Shown here piece after piece: positions 27,102 to 35,736 of a DNA stretch of 64,000 nt. The position numbers were made by a program, and so were the translations under genes. The stretch's first letter is position 1, and every line of letters starts with the position of its first letter. Source of the stretch: Marmoricola sp. Leaf446 (GTDB taxonomy: Bacteria > Actinomycetota > Actinomycetes > Propionibacteriales > Nocardioidaceae). Location of the stretch: positions 95,606-159,605 of the forward strand of contig NZ_LMRF01000006.1 of NCBI RefSeq assembly GCF_001424755.1. Reading direction: 5' to 3'. The notes below the pieces were generated by a model. It did not search any database and was not told the DNA's origin. It was given only the letters and a program-made list of their open reading frames with translations.

Positions 27102-28294
27102 GACGGCAGGTCCGACCGGTCGGTCCCCGCCGAGGCGTCCTGCTCGTGGTCGAGCAGGAAGGCGTAGTCGGGTCGCCACGAGACGTCGACCGACTCACCG
27201 GTGCGGAACAGCCGACGACGGCCGGTGTTCTGCTCGAAGACCTGCAGCTCCTGGCCCCAGGGCATCCGGACGAGGTACTGCGTGGAGACGCCCACGAAGC
27301 TGACGTCGCTGATCACGCCGCCCGGGATGCTGTTGCCCGGGGCGTCGATGACCTCGCCGACCTCGGCGATGAGCACCTTCTCGGGCCGGATGCCGACCCA
27401 CGCGCGGTGGCCGGCGGTGGTCTCGAGGTGGGCCCGGGCGCTCGGCACCGAGACCACGGTGCCCTGCATGTCGACCTTGACCACGTCGCCCTCGCGGCCG
27501 GCCACGGTGCCCTCGATGAGGTTGGACTGGCCCAGGAAGTTGGCCACGAAGGTGGTGCGGGGGTTCTCGTAGAGCTCGGCCGGGGCACCCATCTGCTCGA
27601 TCACGCCGGCGTTCATCACCGCGACGGTGTCGGCCATGGTCATGGCCTCCTCCTGGTCGTGGGTGACGTGGACGAAGGTCAGCCCGACCTCGGTCTGGAT
27701 GCGCTTGATCTCGATCTGCATCGAGCGGCGCAGCTTGAGGTCGAGCGCGCCGAGCGGCTCGTCGAGCAGCAGCACCTCGGGGTTGTTGATCAGCGCCCGG
27801 GCCAGGGCGACCCGCTGCTGCTGGCCGCCGGAGAGCTGGGCCGGCTTCTTGCGGGCCTGCGACTCCAGCTCGACCAGGGCGAGCATCTGCTCCACGGCCG
27901 GCTTGACGTCCGATCGCTTGCGGCGCCGCAGCCCGAAGGCGACGTTCTCGAAGATGTCGAGGTGGGGGAAGAGCGCGTAGTTCTGGAACACGGTGTTGAC
28001 CGGGCGCCGGTAGGGCTTCTCCCAGGTGATGTCGCGCTCCCCCAGCGTGATCGTCCCCGAGGTGGGCGTCTCCAGGCCCGCCACCATCCGCAGCGTCGTG
28101 GTCTTGCCGCAGCCCGAGGGGCCGAGCAGCGCGAAGAACGACCCGCTGGGGATGTCGAGGTCGAGCGACTTCACCGCCGTGAAGCTGGCGAACTCCTTGG
28201 TCAGGCTGCGCAGGTGCAGCCCGCCGCCCGTCCTGCCGCCCGTCCCCCGGTCGTCGCCGGCGCCTGCCGTCGGGGCCTCAACCACCTGTGACAT
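27098..28294 (-). CDS. potA: Polyamine ABC transporter ATP-binding protein (PotA-like)
   Basis: A 398-residue ATPase of the spermidine/putrescine class. Seen: Walker [10 protein letters not shown] near residues 58-66, Q-loop [14 protein letters not shown], signature LSGGQQQR, Walker [18 protein letters not shown]-loop VTHDQEEA, then a C-terminal TOBE domain (about 290-370) with VGIRPEKV that may bind substrate or inhibitors. An insertion of basic residues (RRRKRSD) follows the Q-loop, as in many PotA proteins. It overlaps the end of the binding-protein gene and the start of potB. Confidence 0.93.
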   Translation of the reverse strand: MSQVVEAPTAGAGDDRGTGGRTGGGLHLRSLTKEFASFTAVKSLDLDIPSGSFFALLGPSGCGKTTTLRMVAGLETPTSGTITLGERDITWEKPYRRPVNTVFQNYALFPHLDIFENVAFGLRRRKRSDVKPAVEQMLALVELESQARKKPAQLSGGQQQRVALARALINNPEVLLLDEPLGALDLKLRRSMQIEIKRIQTEVGLTFVHVTHDQEEAMTMADTVAVMNAGVIEQMGAPAELYENPRTTFVANFLGQSNLIEGTVAGREGDVVKVDMQGTVVSVPSARAHLETTAGHRAWVGIRPEKVLIAEVGEVIDAPGNSIPGGVISDVSFVGVSTQYLVRMPWGQELQVFEQNTGRRRLFRTGESVDVSWRPDYAFLLDHEQDASAGTDRSDLPS

Positions 28295-29477
28295 CGGACC
28301 ACTCTCCTTCGTACTGCTGGTTCTGTCGCTCGTCGAGGGCCATGAAGTCGAAGGTGTCCTTCAGCTCCTCCTCGGTGGGGAAGATGAGCCGGTTGTCGAC
28401 CAGCGAGTCGTCGATCTTCTCCATCTCCTCGCGCGCACCCTCGACCGGACAGATGTAGTTGACCCAGGCGGCGAGCTGGGCGGCGTTCCTCGGGTCGTAG
28501 TAGAAGTCGATCCAGGACTCGGCGTTCTCCTGGTGCTGGGCCTTGTTGGGCACCAGCATGTTGTCGCTCCAGAGGTTGAGCCCCTCCTCGGGCACCACGA
28601 ACTTGATGTCGGGGTTCTCGAACTGCGCCTGGATGACGTCGCCGGACCATGCCTCGCAGGCCACGATGTTGCCGGCGGTGAGGTCCTGGATGTACTCGTT
28701 GCCGGTGAAGGCCCGGACGTGGCCGCCGCGCACGACCTTGCGCAGGTAGTCCAGCCCGTCCTGCCACTGGTCCTCGGTGAAGTCGTCGGGGTCGCCGCCG
28801 GTCACCTTGATGACGAAGGCCATCGTGTCGCGCATCTCCGAGAGCAGCGTGACCTTGCCCTTGAGGTCGGGCCGGGTCAGCAGCGCCTCGAAGCTGCCGA
28901 CCTCCTTGGTCAGCTTGGCGTTGTAGGCGATGCCGGTCAGGCCGCTCTGCCAGGGCGCGGAGTAGGTGCGGTCGGGGTCCCAGGCGCGGTCGCGCAGCGC
29001 GGGGATCAGGTTGTCGTGGAGGTTCTGGACCCTGCTGCGCTCCAGCGGCTGCACCCAGCCGAGGTCGATGACCCGGGCGGCCATCCAGTCGGTGAGCACC
29101 ATGATGTCGCGGTCGATCGCCTGGCAGTCGCCGAGCTGGTTGCGCACCTTGGCGAAGAACTCCGCGTTGTCGCTGACGTCGTCGGTGTAGTCGACCGTGA
29201 TGCCGGTCTGCTTCTCGAACAGCTGCAGCGTGCTGACGTAGTCCTTCTCCGGCGGGTCGATGTAGGCCGGCCAGTTGGAGACGATGAGGTCCTTGGCGCG
29301 GGCCGACACGTCGGCGGCCTTGCACGTGCGGGGGTCCTGCATCGCCGAGGGAGTGCCGAACAGCGGCAGCACCGCGACGCTGCCCAGCGCGAAGGCGCTC
29401 GCCCCCGCCCCCTTGAGGAACGTACGCCGCGACAGCGGGCCCTGGGACCCACCGCCTGCCCGTCGGTTGCCTACCAC
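28278..29477 (-). CDS. potD: Polyamine ABC transporter substrate-binding protein
   Basis: A 399-residue family-1 type binding protein of the PotD/PotF group. The N-terminus carries a twin-arginine signal (SRRTFLKGAG, residues 16-25, then a hydrophobic stretch), implying folded export by Tat. Seen further on: LIVSNWPAYIDPPEKDY (the polyamine-binder opening), YAPWQSGLTG-like pocket residues, IVACEAWSGDVIQAQ, and WIDFYYDPRNAAQLAAWVNYICP near the C-terminus, all typical of putrescine/spermidine binders. First gene of the operon, divergent from the Lrp gene across 173 bp that contain a dyad. Attachment is uncertain because there is no clear lipobox. Confidence 0.88.
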   Translation of the reverse strand: MVGNRRAGGGSQGPLSRRTFLKGAGASAFALGSVAVLPLFGTPSAMQDPRTCKAADVSARAKDLIVSNWPAYIDPPEKDYVSTLQLFEKQTGITVDYTDDVSDNAEFFAKVRNQLGDCQAIDRDIMVLTDWMAARVIDLGWVQPLERSRVQNLHDNLIPALRDRAWDPDRTYSAPWQSGLTGIAYNAKLTKEVGSFEALLTRPDLKGKVTLLSEMRDTMAFVIKVTGGDPDDFTEDQWQDGLDYLRKVVRGGHVRAFTGNEYIQDLTAGNIVACEAWSGDVIQAQFENPDIKFVVPEEGLNLWSDNMLVPNKAQHQENAESWIDFYYDPRNAAQLAAWVNYICPVEGAREEMEKIDDSLVDNRLIFPTEEELKDTFDFMALDERQNQQYEGEWSDVTGG

Positions 29478-29543
29478 CCGGTCCTCCTCGTCGTCCGCGG
29501 CACACCTTCACACGACAGCACGCCCAGTGACAAGGGATTCCGT

Positions 29544-29566
29544 CGTGGCGACACACGATCGCCACG
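29544..29566. promoter_or_regulatory. Dyad in the polyamine divergent region
   Basis: Perfect arms CGTGGCGA (29544-29551) and TCGCCACG (29559-29566) with a 7-nt spacer, flanked by outer TTCCG/CGGAA. It sits between the binding-protein gene and the first Lrp gene, about 67 bp from the former's ATG. A plausible Lrp operator by position and symmetry. Confidence 0.45.
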
Positions 29567-29650
29567 GAAACGTCACATCCGAGGTGTCGGGAGCACGGAA
29601 TGAGGCGTCTCAGGCTTGCCGATGGCCCGGGCGGACGACACCATGGCCCC

Positions 29651-30127
29651 ATGACGGACAGGCCCGTGACCCGGGGGAACGGTCTCATCGACGACGTCTC
29701 CAAGTCGATCATCGAGCAGCTGCAGCAGGACGGCAGGCGCTCGTACGCCGCGATCGGCAAGGCCGTGGGGCTCTCCGAGGCCGCGGTGCGGCAGCGGGTG
29801 CAGCGGCTGACCGACGCCGGCGTGATGCAGATCGTCGCCGTCACCGACCCGCTCCAGCTCGGCTTCGGCCGTCAGGCCATGGTCGGCATCCACGCCGACG
29901 GGCCGGTGCAGCCGGTCGCGGACGCGCTCGCGGAGATGGACGAGATCATCTACGTGGTGATGACCGCCGGCGGCTACGACGTGCTGTGCGAGGTGGTCAG
30001 CGCCAGCGACGAGGAGCTGCTCGACCTGGTCGCGCGCCGGATGCGGGCGGTGCCCGGGGTGCGGTCGACCGAGACCTTCATGTACCTCAAGCTGGCCAAG
30101 CAGACCTACTCGTGGGGCGTGCGCTGA
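29651..30127 (+). CDS. Lrp/AsnC-family regulator, copy 1
   Basis: A 158-residue Lrp/AsnC regulator. Seen: N-terminal winged HTH (IIEQLQQDGRRSYAAIGKAV then LSEAAVRQRVQRLTDAGV) and a RAM ligand-binding domain with VVMTAGGYDVLCEV. It is divergent from the polyamine transporter and its stop is 1 nt before the GTG of an amine oxidoreductase, so it is the obvious regulator of both. CACCAT lies 6 nt before the ATG at 29651. The end KQTYSWGVR matches the second Lrp gene's KQTYTWGVR, marking them as paralogues. The ligand is likely a polyamine or amino acid, but this is unknown. Confidence 0.92.
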   Translation: MTDRPVTRGNGLIDDVSKSIIEQLQQDGRRSYAAIGKAVGLSEAAVRQRVQRLTDAGVMQIVAVTDPLQLGFGRQAMVGIHADGPVQPVADALAEMDEIIYVVMTAGGYDVLCEVVSASDEELLDLVARRMRAVPGVRSTETFMYLKLAKQTYSWGVR

Positions 30128-30128
30128 G

Positions 30129-31535
30129 GTGACCCCGCCGACGCCGAGCCCGCCGTCGTACGCCGACCTCTCGCTGTGGCACGCCACCCTCGGCGAGCCG
30201 CTCGTGCCCCGGGCCTCGCTCCCCGGCTCCACCGAGGCCGACGTCGTGGTGGTCGGCGCCGGCCTGACCGGGCTGTGGACCGCCTACTACCTGGCGCGCG
30301 CCGACCCGACGCTGCGCGTCGTGGTGCTGGAGCAGGAGATCGCCGGCTTCGGCGCGTCGGGTCGCAACGGCGGCTGGTGCAGCGCGCTGTTCCCCACCTC
30401 CTGGGACGCGCTGGTGGCCGCGGGCGGGCACGACGGCGCGCTGCGGCAGCACCGCGCCATGCAGGAGACCGTCCGCGAGGTCGGCCGGGTCGCCGCCGCG
30501 GAGGGCATCGAGGCCGACTACGCCCGGGGCGGCACCGTCACCCTGGCCCGCTCGGCGGTGCAGCTGGAGCGGCTGCGCGAGGCCGTCGACACCGCCCACG
30601 GCCGCGGGTTCACAGACGACGACGAGCGGCTGCTGGACGCCCGTGAGGCCCGGGTGCTGCTCGACGCCGACGGCGTCGTCGGCGGCACCTTCACGCCGCA
30701 CACGGCGGCCGTGCACCCGGCCCGGCTGGTGCGCGGCCTGGCCCGCGTGGTCGAGGCGGCCGGGGTCCGCGTCCACGAGCGGACGCGCGTCACCCGGATC
30801 GCGCCGGGGCTGGTCGAGACCGACCACGGCACCGTCCGCGCCGCCCACGTGGTGCGGGCCACCGAGGGCTGGACCGACCGGCTCGCCCCGCGCGCGGTGG
30901 TGCCGGTCTACTCCCTCATGGTCGCCACCGAGCCGCTCGACGAGGCCACCTGGGCCCGGATCGGACTGCACGACCGGCCCACCTTCACCGACGGCCGGCA
31001 CCTGATCGTCTACGGCCAGCGCACGGCCAACGGCCGGCTGGCCTTCGGCGGCCGCGGGGCGCCGTACCACTTCGGCAGCCGCGTCCACCCGTCGTACGAC
31101 GCGGAGCCGCGGGTCTTCGACGACCTCGAGCGCACCCTGCGGGACCTGCTCCCCCAGCTCGGCGACGCCGCGACCGGGGTGCGGTTCACCCACCGCTGGG
31201 GCGGCCCGCTGGCCATCGCCCGCGACTGGGCCGCCTCGGTCGGGCTGGACCGCACGACCGGGCTCGCCTGGGCGGGCGGGTACGTCGGTGACGGCGTCTC
31301 GACCACCAACCTGGCCGGCCGCACGCTCGCCGACCTGATCACCGGCACCGCCAGCGACCTGGTCGACCTGCCGTGGGTGCAGCACCGCAGCCGTCGCTGG
31401 GAGCCCGAGCCGCTGCGCTGGCTGGGCATCAACGCGGGGCTCCGCGCCATGACCCTGGCCGACGCCGAGGAGGAGCGCACCGGACGCAGCAGCCGGCTGG
31501 CCCGGCTGATGGCGCCCCTCACCGGCGGGCACTGA
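30129..31535 (+). CDS. FAD-dependent amine oxidoreductase (PuuB/DAO family), copy 2
   Basis: A 468-residue paralogue of the oxidoreductase at the other end of the polyamine locus. Seen: FAD motif VVVGAGLTGLWTAYYLA, ASGRNGGWCSALFPT, GGTVTLARS, and C-terminal WAGGYVGDGVSTTNLAGR. The substrate domain and the last 50 residues differ between copies, suggesting different amines. It directly follows the first Lrp gene (1-nt gap) and precedes the second, so it is probably co-transcribed with the first. The exact substrate cannot be told from sequence; gamma-glutamylated or free amines are both possible. Confidence 0.85.
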   Translation: MTPPTPSPPSYADLSLWHATLGEPLVPRASLPGSTEADVVVVGAGLTGLWTAYYLARADPTLRVVVLEQEIAGFGASGRNGGWCSALFPTSWDALVAAGGHDGALRQHRAMQETVREVGRVAAAEGIEADYARGGTVTLARSAVQLERLREAVDTAHGRGFTDDDERLLDAREARVLLDADGVVGGTFTPHTAAVHPARLVRGLARVVEAAGVRVHERTRVTRIAPGLVETDHGTVRAAHVVRATEGWTDRLAPRAVVPVYSLMVATEPLDEATWARIGLHDRPTFTDGRHLIVYGQRTANGRLAFGGRGAPYHFGSRVHPSYDAEPRVFDDLERTLRDLLPQLGDAATGVRFTHRWGGPLAIARDWAASVGLDRTTGLAWAGGYVGDGVSTTNLAGRTLADLITGTASDLVDLPWVQHRSRRWEPEPLRWLGINAGLRAMTLADAEEERTGRSSRLARLMAPLTGGH

Positions 31536-31597
31536 CCGGGGGCACTGACCGCTCGGAAACCTCGTCGGCCGGGCCCGACCGGTGGGACACTCGCCAG

Positions 31598-32107
31598 GTG
31601 ATCAAGGGTGAGCTCGTGGCCGAGGGAGCGTCGGTGGTGACGCCGACGCGGCCGCCGCAGGCCCGGATGGACCCCGAGAGCAAGGCCATCGTCGGGCTGC
31701 TCCAGCGTGACGGCCGCCGGCCCTACGCCGAGATCGCCGACGAGCTCGGGCTGACCGAGCTCGAGGTCGAGCAGCGGGTGCGCCGGCTCCAGGACGCCGG
31801 ACTGCTCCAGATCACGGCCGTCACCGACCCCCTCCAGATGGGGTTCGCCCGCCAGGCGATGCTCGGCGTGACCGTGTGCGGCGTGCCGCCCAAGGTCGTC
31901 GCGCGGTCGGTCTCGGAGATCCCCGAGGTGTCCTACGTCGTGCTCACCGCCGGCGGCTTCGACCTGCTGGTCGAGGTGATCGGCACCAGCGACGCCCACC
32001 TGCTCGAGCTGGTCACCCTGATCAAGCCGATCGACGGCGTGACCGCGATCCAGCCCTTCCTCTACCTCGAGCTGCACAAGCAGACCTACACGTGGGGCGT
32101 CCGCTAG
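31598..32107 (+). CDS. Lrp/AsnC-family regulator, copy 2
   Basis: A 169-residue Lrp/AsnC protein with an HTH (LLQRDGRRPYAEIADELG, TELEVEQRVRRLQDAG) and RAM domain (VVLTAGGFDLLVEVIG). It shares DPLQMGFARQAMLG with copy 1 (DPLQLGFGRQAMVG) and the same C-terminus, so it arose by duplication. Its target may be the upstream oxidoreductase or genes elsewhere. The GTG at 31598 is the likely start; an internal ATG would remove the first 23 residues. The convergent acyl-CoA synthetase begins 9 nt past its stop. Confidence 0.9.
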   Translation: MIKGELVAEGASVVTPTRPPQARMDPESKAIVGLLQRDGRRPYAEIADELGLTELEVEQRVRRLQDAGLLQITAVTDPLQMGFARQAMLGVTVCGVPPKVVARSVSEIPEVSYVVLTAGGFDLLVEVIGTSDAHLLELVTLIKPIDGVTAIQPFLYLELHKQTYTWGVR

Positions 32108-32116
32108 ACCCCGCTG

Positions 32117-33769
32117 CTAGACCTGCTTCACCTCGACCTCGCCGTCGGCGTACCACTTGCGGATGACCTTCTTGTCGAACTTGCCGACGCTGGTGCGCGG
32201 CACCTGGTCGATGAAGGCCCACGAGTCGGGCAGCTGCCACTTGGCGAAGTCCTTGGCAAGGAAGTCGCGCAGCTGCTCCGGCGTCAGCGACGCGCCCTCG
32301 CGCACCACCACCGAGGCCAGCGGGCGCTCGTCCCACTTCTCGTCGGGGATCGCCACCACCGCGGCCTCGACCACGTCCTCGTGGGCCATCAGCGCGTTCT
32401 CCAGGTCGACCGAGCTGATCCACTCCCCGCCCGACTTGATGACGTCCTTGGAGCGGTCGGTGAGCGTGATGAAGCCGAGCTCGTCGAGCTTGCCGACGTC
32501 GCCGGTGCGCAGCCAGCCGTCGTGGAACTTCGCCCCCGCCTCGGGGTCGTCGGAGCTGTAGTAGGCGCCGGTCACCCACGGGCCGCGCACCTCCAGCTCG
32601 CCCACGGCGGCGCCGTCGGTGGCCATCGTCTCGCCGCTGTCGGAGACGATCCGGCCCTCGACGCCGCACAGCAGCCGCCCCTGGGTGGCGCGGTAGTGCC
32701 ACGCCTCGTCGGTCTCCTCCTCCACGCCCAGCGGCGGCCGACCGGCGGAGGCGACCGGCGAGGTCTCGGTCATCCCCCACGCCTGGCGCACCTCGATGCC
32801 GTGCTTGGACCACAGGCCCTGCTGCAGCGACAGCGGCACCGCCGACCCGCCGCACAGGATCAGCCCCAGCGACTCCGGCTTGGACTCCGGGTGGGCGTCG
32901 AGGTAGCCCAGCACGTCGTTCCACACCGTCGGCACCGCACCGGAGACCGTCGGACGGGAGGCCTGCATGAACCGGCACAGCGGCTCGGCCTGGAGCCAGC
33001 GGTCGGGCATGCACAGCGACGCGCCGCTCATCAGGGCGGCGTACACCAGCCCCCACGCGTTGGCGTGGAACTGCGGCACGATCGGCAGCACCCGGGAGTG
33101 GGCGTCGAGGCCGGCGACGGTGCCGGTCCAGATCGCCATCGAGTGGAGGTACGCCGACCGGTGGCTGTAGACCACGCCCTTGGGGTTGCCGGTGGTGCCG
33201 CTCGTGTAGCACATCGCCGCCGCGTCACGCTCGTCGAGCTCGGGCCAGTCGAAGGTGTCCGGCTGCTCGTCCAGCAGCGCGTCGTACAGGTGGACCTGCT
33301 TGCCGGAGGCCCGCAGCGCGTCGAGATCGGCCTCGGCCGCCTCGGGCCCGGCGACCAGGACGTGCTCGACGGTGGTCATCTCCCCCAGGTGCGGCGCCAG
33401 CAGCGGGACCAGGGACCCGTCGACGATCACCACGCGGTCCTCGGCGTGGTTGGCGATGTAGACGAGCTGGTCGGCGGGGAGCCGGATGTTGAGGGTGTGC
33501 AGCACCGCGCCCATCGACGGCACGGCCAGGTAGGCCTCGAGGTGCTCGGCGTTGTTCCACATGAAGGTGCCGACGCGCTGGTCGCCGTCGATGCCCAGCG
33601 CGCGCAGCGCCCCGGCCAGCTGCGCGACGCGGGTGCCGAGCTCGGCGTAGGACATCGAGCGGGTGCCGTCGGCCGTCGCCGTCACCACCTCGGAGTCCCG
33701 GTGCACGGTGGTGCCGTGGCGGGTGATCATGCCGATGGTGAGCTGGACGTCCTGCATGGTGCTGCGCAT
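32117..33769 (-). CDS. Long-chain acyl-CoA synthetase (AMP-binding)
   Basis: A 550-residue ANL-superfamily ligase that activates a carboxylic acid to its acyl-adenylate and then the CoA thioester. Seen: the AMP/P-loop motif YTSGTTGNPKGVVYSHRS, adenylation motif WGMTETSP, hinge region LRTGDVGKLDELGF, and C-terminal Lys in PRTSVGKFDKKVIRKWY. The DVQLTIGMITRHG opening is typical of medium/long-chain ligases of actinobacteria. It stands alone between the Lrp gene and the divergent gamma-glutamyltransferase homologue. The acid substrate is unknown; a fatty acid is likeliest. Confidence 0.88.
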   Translation of the reverse strand: MRSTMQDVQLTIGMITRHGTTVHRDSEVVTATADGTRSMSYAELGTRVAQLAGALRALGIDGDQRVGTFMWNNAEHLEAYLAVPSMGAVLHTLNIRLPADQLVYIANHAEDRVVIVDGSLVPLLAPHLGEMTTVEHVLVAGPEAAEADLDALRASGKQVHLYDALLDEQPDTFDWPELDERDAAAMCYTSGTTGNPKGVVYSHRSAYLHSMAIWTGTVAGLDAHSRVLPIVPQFHANAWGLVYAALMSGASLCMPDRWLQAEPLCRFMQASRPTVSGAVPTVWNDVLGYLDAHPESKPESLGLILCGGSAVPLSLQQGLWSKHGIEVRQAWGMTETSPVASAGRPPLGVEEETDEAWHYRATQGRLLCGVEGRIVSDSGETMATDGAAVGELEVRGPWVTGAYYSSDDPEAGAKFHDGWLRTGDVGKLDELGFITLTDRSKDVIKSGGEWISSVDLENALMAHEDVVEAAVVAIPDEKWDERPLASVVVREGASLTPEQLRDFLAKDFAKWQLPDSWAFIDQVPRTSVGKFDKKVIRKWYADGEVEVKQV

Positions 33770-33878
33770 CGTGGGTCCTTCCCGGGTGGGTCGCCGCCTG
33801 GTGGTCGTGGTGGTGGTGGCGGCGGTGGGTGGACCGAAGCCTGTCCCACCGCGGGGCCGATGACCAGACCCTTCCTCC

Positions 33879-33884
33879 TAGGGT
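33879..33884 (+). promoter_or_regulatory. -10 element of a probable leaderless promoter
   Basis: TAGGGT ends 7 nt before the GTG of the gamma-glutamyltransferase homologue and fixes its start. A preceding ACCCT forms a small dyad around it. Confidence 0.5.
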
Positions 33885-33891
33885 CGGGCGG

Positions 33892-35700
33892 GTGACCCCC
33901 TTCACGACACGTCCCACCCTGTCCGGCAGCTTCGGCATGGTCTCCTCCACCCACTGGCTGGCCTCCCAGTCGGCGATGCGGATGCTCGAGCTCGGCGGCA
34001 ACGCCTTCGACGCCGCCGTCGCGGGCGGGTTCGTGCTGCACGTCGTGGAGCCGCACCTCAACGGCCCCGGGGGCGACCTGCCCGCCCTCGTCTCGACCGT
34101 CGACGACCCGCGGCCACGGGTGCTGTGCGGGCAGGGCCCCGCGCCCGCGGCGGCCACCGCGGAGGCGTTCGCGCGGATGGGCCTGGACCACGTGCCCGGT
34201 TCCGGACCGGTCGCGGCGGCCGTGCCGGGGGCGGTGGACGCCTGGCTGCTGCTGCTGCGCGACCACGGCTCGCTGCCGCTGGCCACGGTGCTGGAGCCGG
34301 CGATCGGCTACGCCCGCCAGGGCCACCCGTTGCTGGCCCGGACCGCCGCGACGATCGAGCGCGTGCGCGAGCTGTTCGTGCGGGACTGGCCGACCTCGGC
34401 GGCGGTCTGGTTGCCCGGCGGCGAGGTGCCGGTCGCGGGCGAGCCGTTCACCAACCCGGCGTACGCCGCGGTGCTGGAGCGCCTCGTGGAGGTCGCCGGC
34501 GCGGCCGGCGACGACGTCGCGACGCAGGCGCAGGCCGCGCGACGCGAGTGGGGCGAGGGGTTCGTCGCCGACGCCGTCGAGGCGTTCGCCGACCGCCGGT
34601 TCCGCCACGCCGACGGACAGCTGCTGCCCGGGCTGGTGCGGGGCTCCGACCTGGCGGCGTACAGCGCCACCTGGGAGCCGGCGACGGTGATGGAGTGGCA
34701 CGGCGTGCAGGTCGCCAAGACCGGGCTCTGGGGTCAGGGGCCCGCGCTGCTGCAGGTGCTGGCCGTGCTCGACCGGCTGGCCGAGACCCACGGGCCCGAC
34801 GTCCTCGACCCCGACACCGAGCTCGGCATGCACGCGGTGGTCGAGGCGTGGAAGCTGGCCATGGCCGACCGCGAGGCGTGGTTCGGCGAGGCGGCGCCCG
34901 TCACGGTCGAGCAGCTGCTGGACCCGGCGTACGTCGCGGATCGGGCCGCCCTCGTCGGGCAGCGTGCCGACGCCGGGCTGCGACCGGGCTCCCCCGGCGG
35001 CCTCGAGCCGCGGCTGGCCGGGCACGTGCGCCGCCTGCTCGCGGGCGAGGCGACCGGCCGCGCCGCCGACGTCACCACCGGCGAGCCGACCGTCGAGCGC
35101 GACGGCGCCACGCGTGGCGACACCTGCCACCTCGACGTCGTCGACCGCTGGGGCAACATGATTTCCGCGACCCCGAGCGGGGGCTGGCTGCAGTCCTCCC
35201 CCACGATCCCCGAGCTCGGCTTCTGCCTGGGCAGCCGCTCGCAGATGTTCTGGCTCGACGCGGGACTGCCCGCCTCGCTCGTCCCCGGCGCCCGGCCACG
35301 CACCACGCTGACGCCCACGCTGGTGCTGCGCGACGGTCTGCCCGTGCTGGCGTGCGGCTCGCCCGGCGGCGACCAGCAGGACCAGTGGCAGTCGCTGTTC
35401 CTGCTGCGCCACCTCGTCGGCGGCCAGGGACTGCAGGAGGCCGTCGACGCGCCGATGTTCCACACCGATGCCTTCCCCGGCTCGTTCCACCCGCGCACGA
35501 TGGCGCCGGCGTCGCTCTCGGCCGAGGACCGCGTCGACCCCGCGACCCTCGAGGCGCTGGAGCGACGCGGCCACGTCGTCACCCGGGAGGGGCCGTGGTC
35601 GCTCGGCCGGATGTGCGCGGTCGCCCGCGACCCCCGCACCGGGCTGCTGGCGGCCGCGGCGAACCCCCGCGGCATGCAGGGGTACGCCGTCGGCCGCTAG
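33892..35700 (+). CDS. Gamma-glutamyltransferase-family protein
   Basis: A 602-residue Ntn-hydrolase of the gamma-glutamyltransferase/acylase group. Seen: N-terminal AMRMLELGGNAFDAAVAGGF, substrate motif HLNGPGGDLPALV, and the putative autocleavage/nucleophile site RGDTCHLDVVDRWGN with Thr411 as the predicted nucleophile, followed by MISATPSGGW. No signal peptide is evident, so it may be cytosolic. The family includes transferases and amidohydrolases, and some hydrolyse gamma-glutamyl amides. Near the amine oxidoreductases it could act on gamma-glutamyl amine derivatives, but that is inference. Leaderless-type TAGGGT 7 nt upstream supports the GTG at 33892. Confidence 0.85.
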   Translation: MTPFTTRPTLSGSFGMVSSTHWLASQSAMRMLELGGNAFDAAVAGGFVLHVVEPHLNGPGGDLPALVSTVDDPRPRVLCGQGPAPAAATAEAFARMGLDHVPGSGPVAAAVPGAVDAWLLLLRDHGSLPLATVLEPAIGYARQGHPLLARTAATIERVRELFVRDWPTSAAVWLPGGEVPVAGEPFTNPAYAAVLERLVEVAGAAGDDVATQAQAARREWGEGFVADAVEAFADRRFRHADGQLLPGLVRGSDLAAYSATWEPATVMEWHGVQVAKTGLWGQGPALLQVLAVLDRLAETHGPDVLDPDTELGMHAVVEAWKLAMADREAWFGEAAPVTVEQLLDPAYVADRAALVGQRADAGLRPGSPGGLEPRLAGHVRRLLAGEATGRAADVTTGEPTVERDGATRGDTCHLDVVDRWGNMISATPSGGWLQSSPTIPELGFCLGSRSQMFWLDAGLPASLVPGARPRTTLTPTLVLRDGLPVLACGSPGGDQQDQWQSLFLLRHLVGGQGLQEAVDAPMFHTDAFPGSFHPRTMAPASLSAEDRVDPATLEALERRGHVVTREGPWSLGRMCAVARDPRTGLLAAAANPRGMQGYAVGR

Positions 35701-35736
35701 CCCGCCGCAGCAGGGGCGGTCTGCTCCCCGGAGGGC

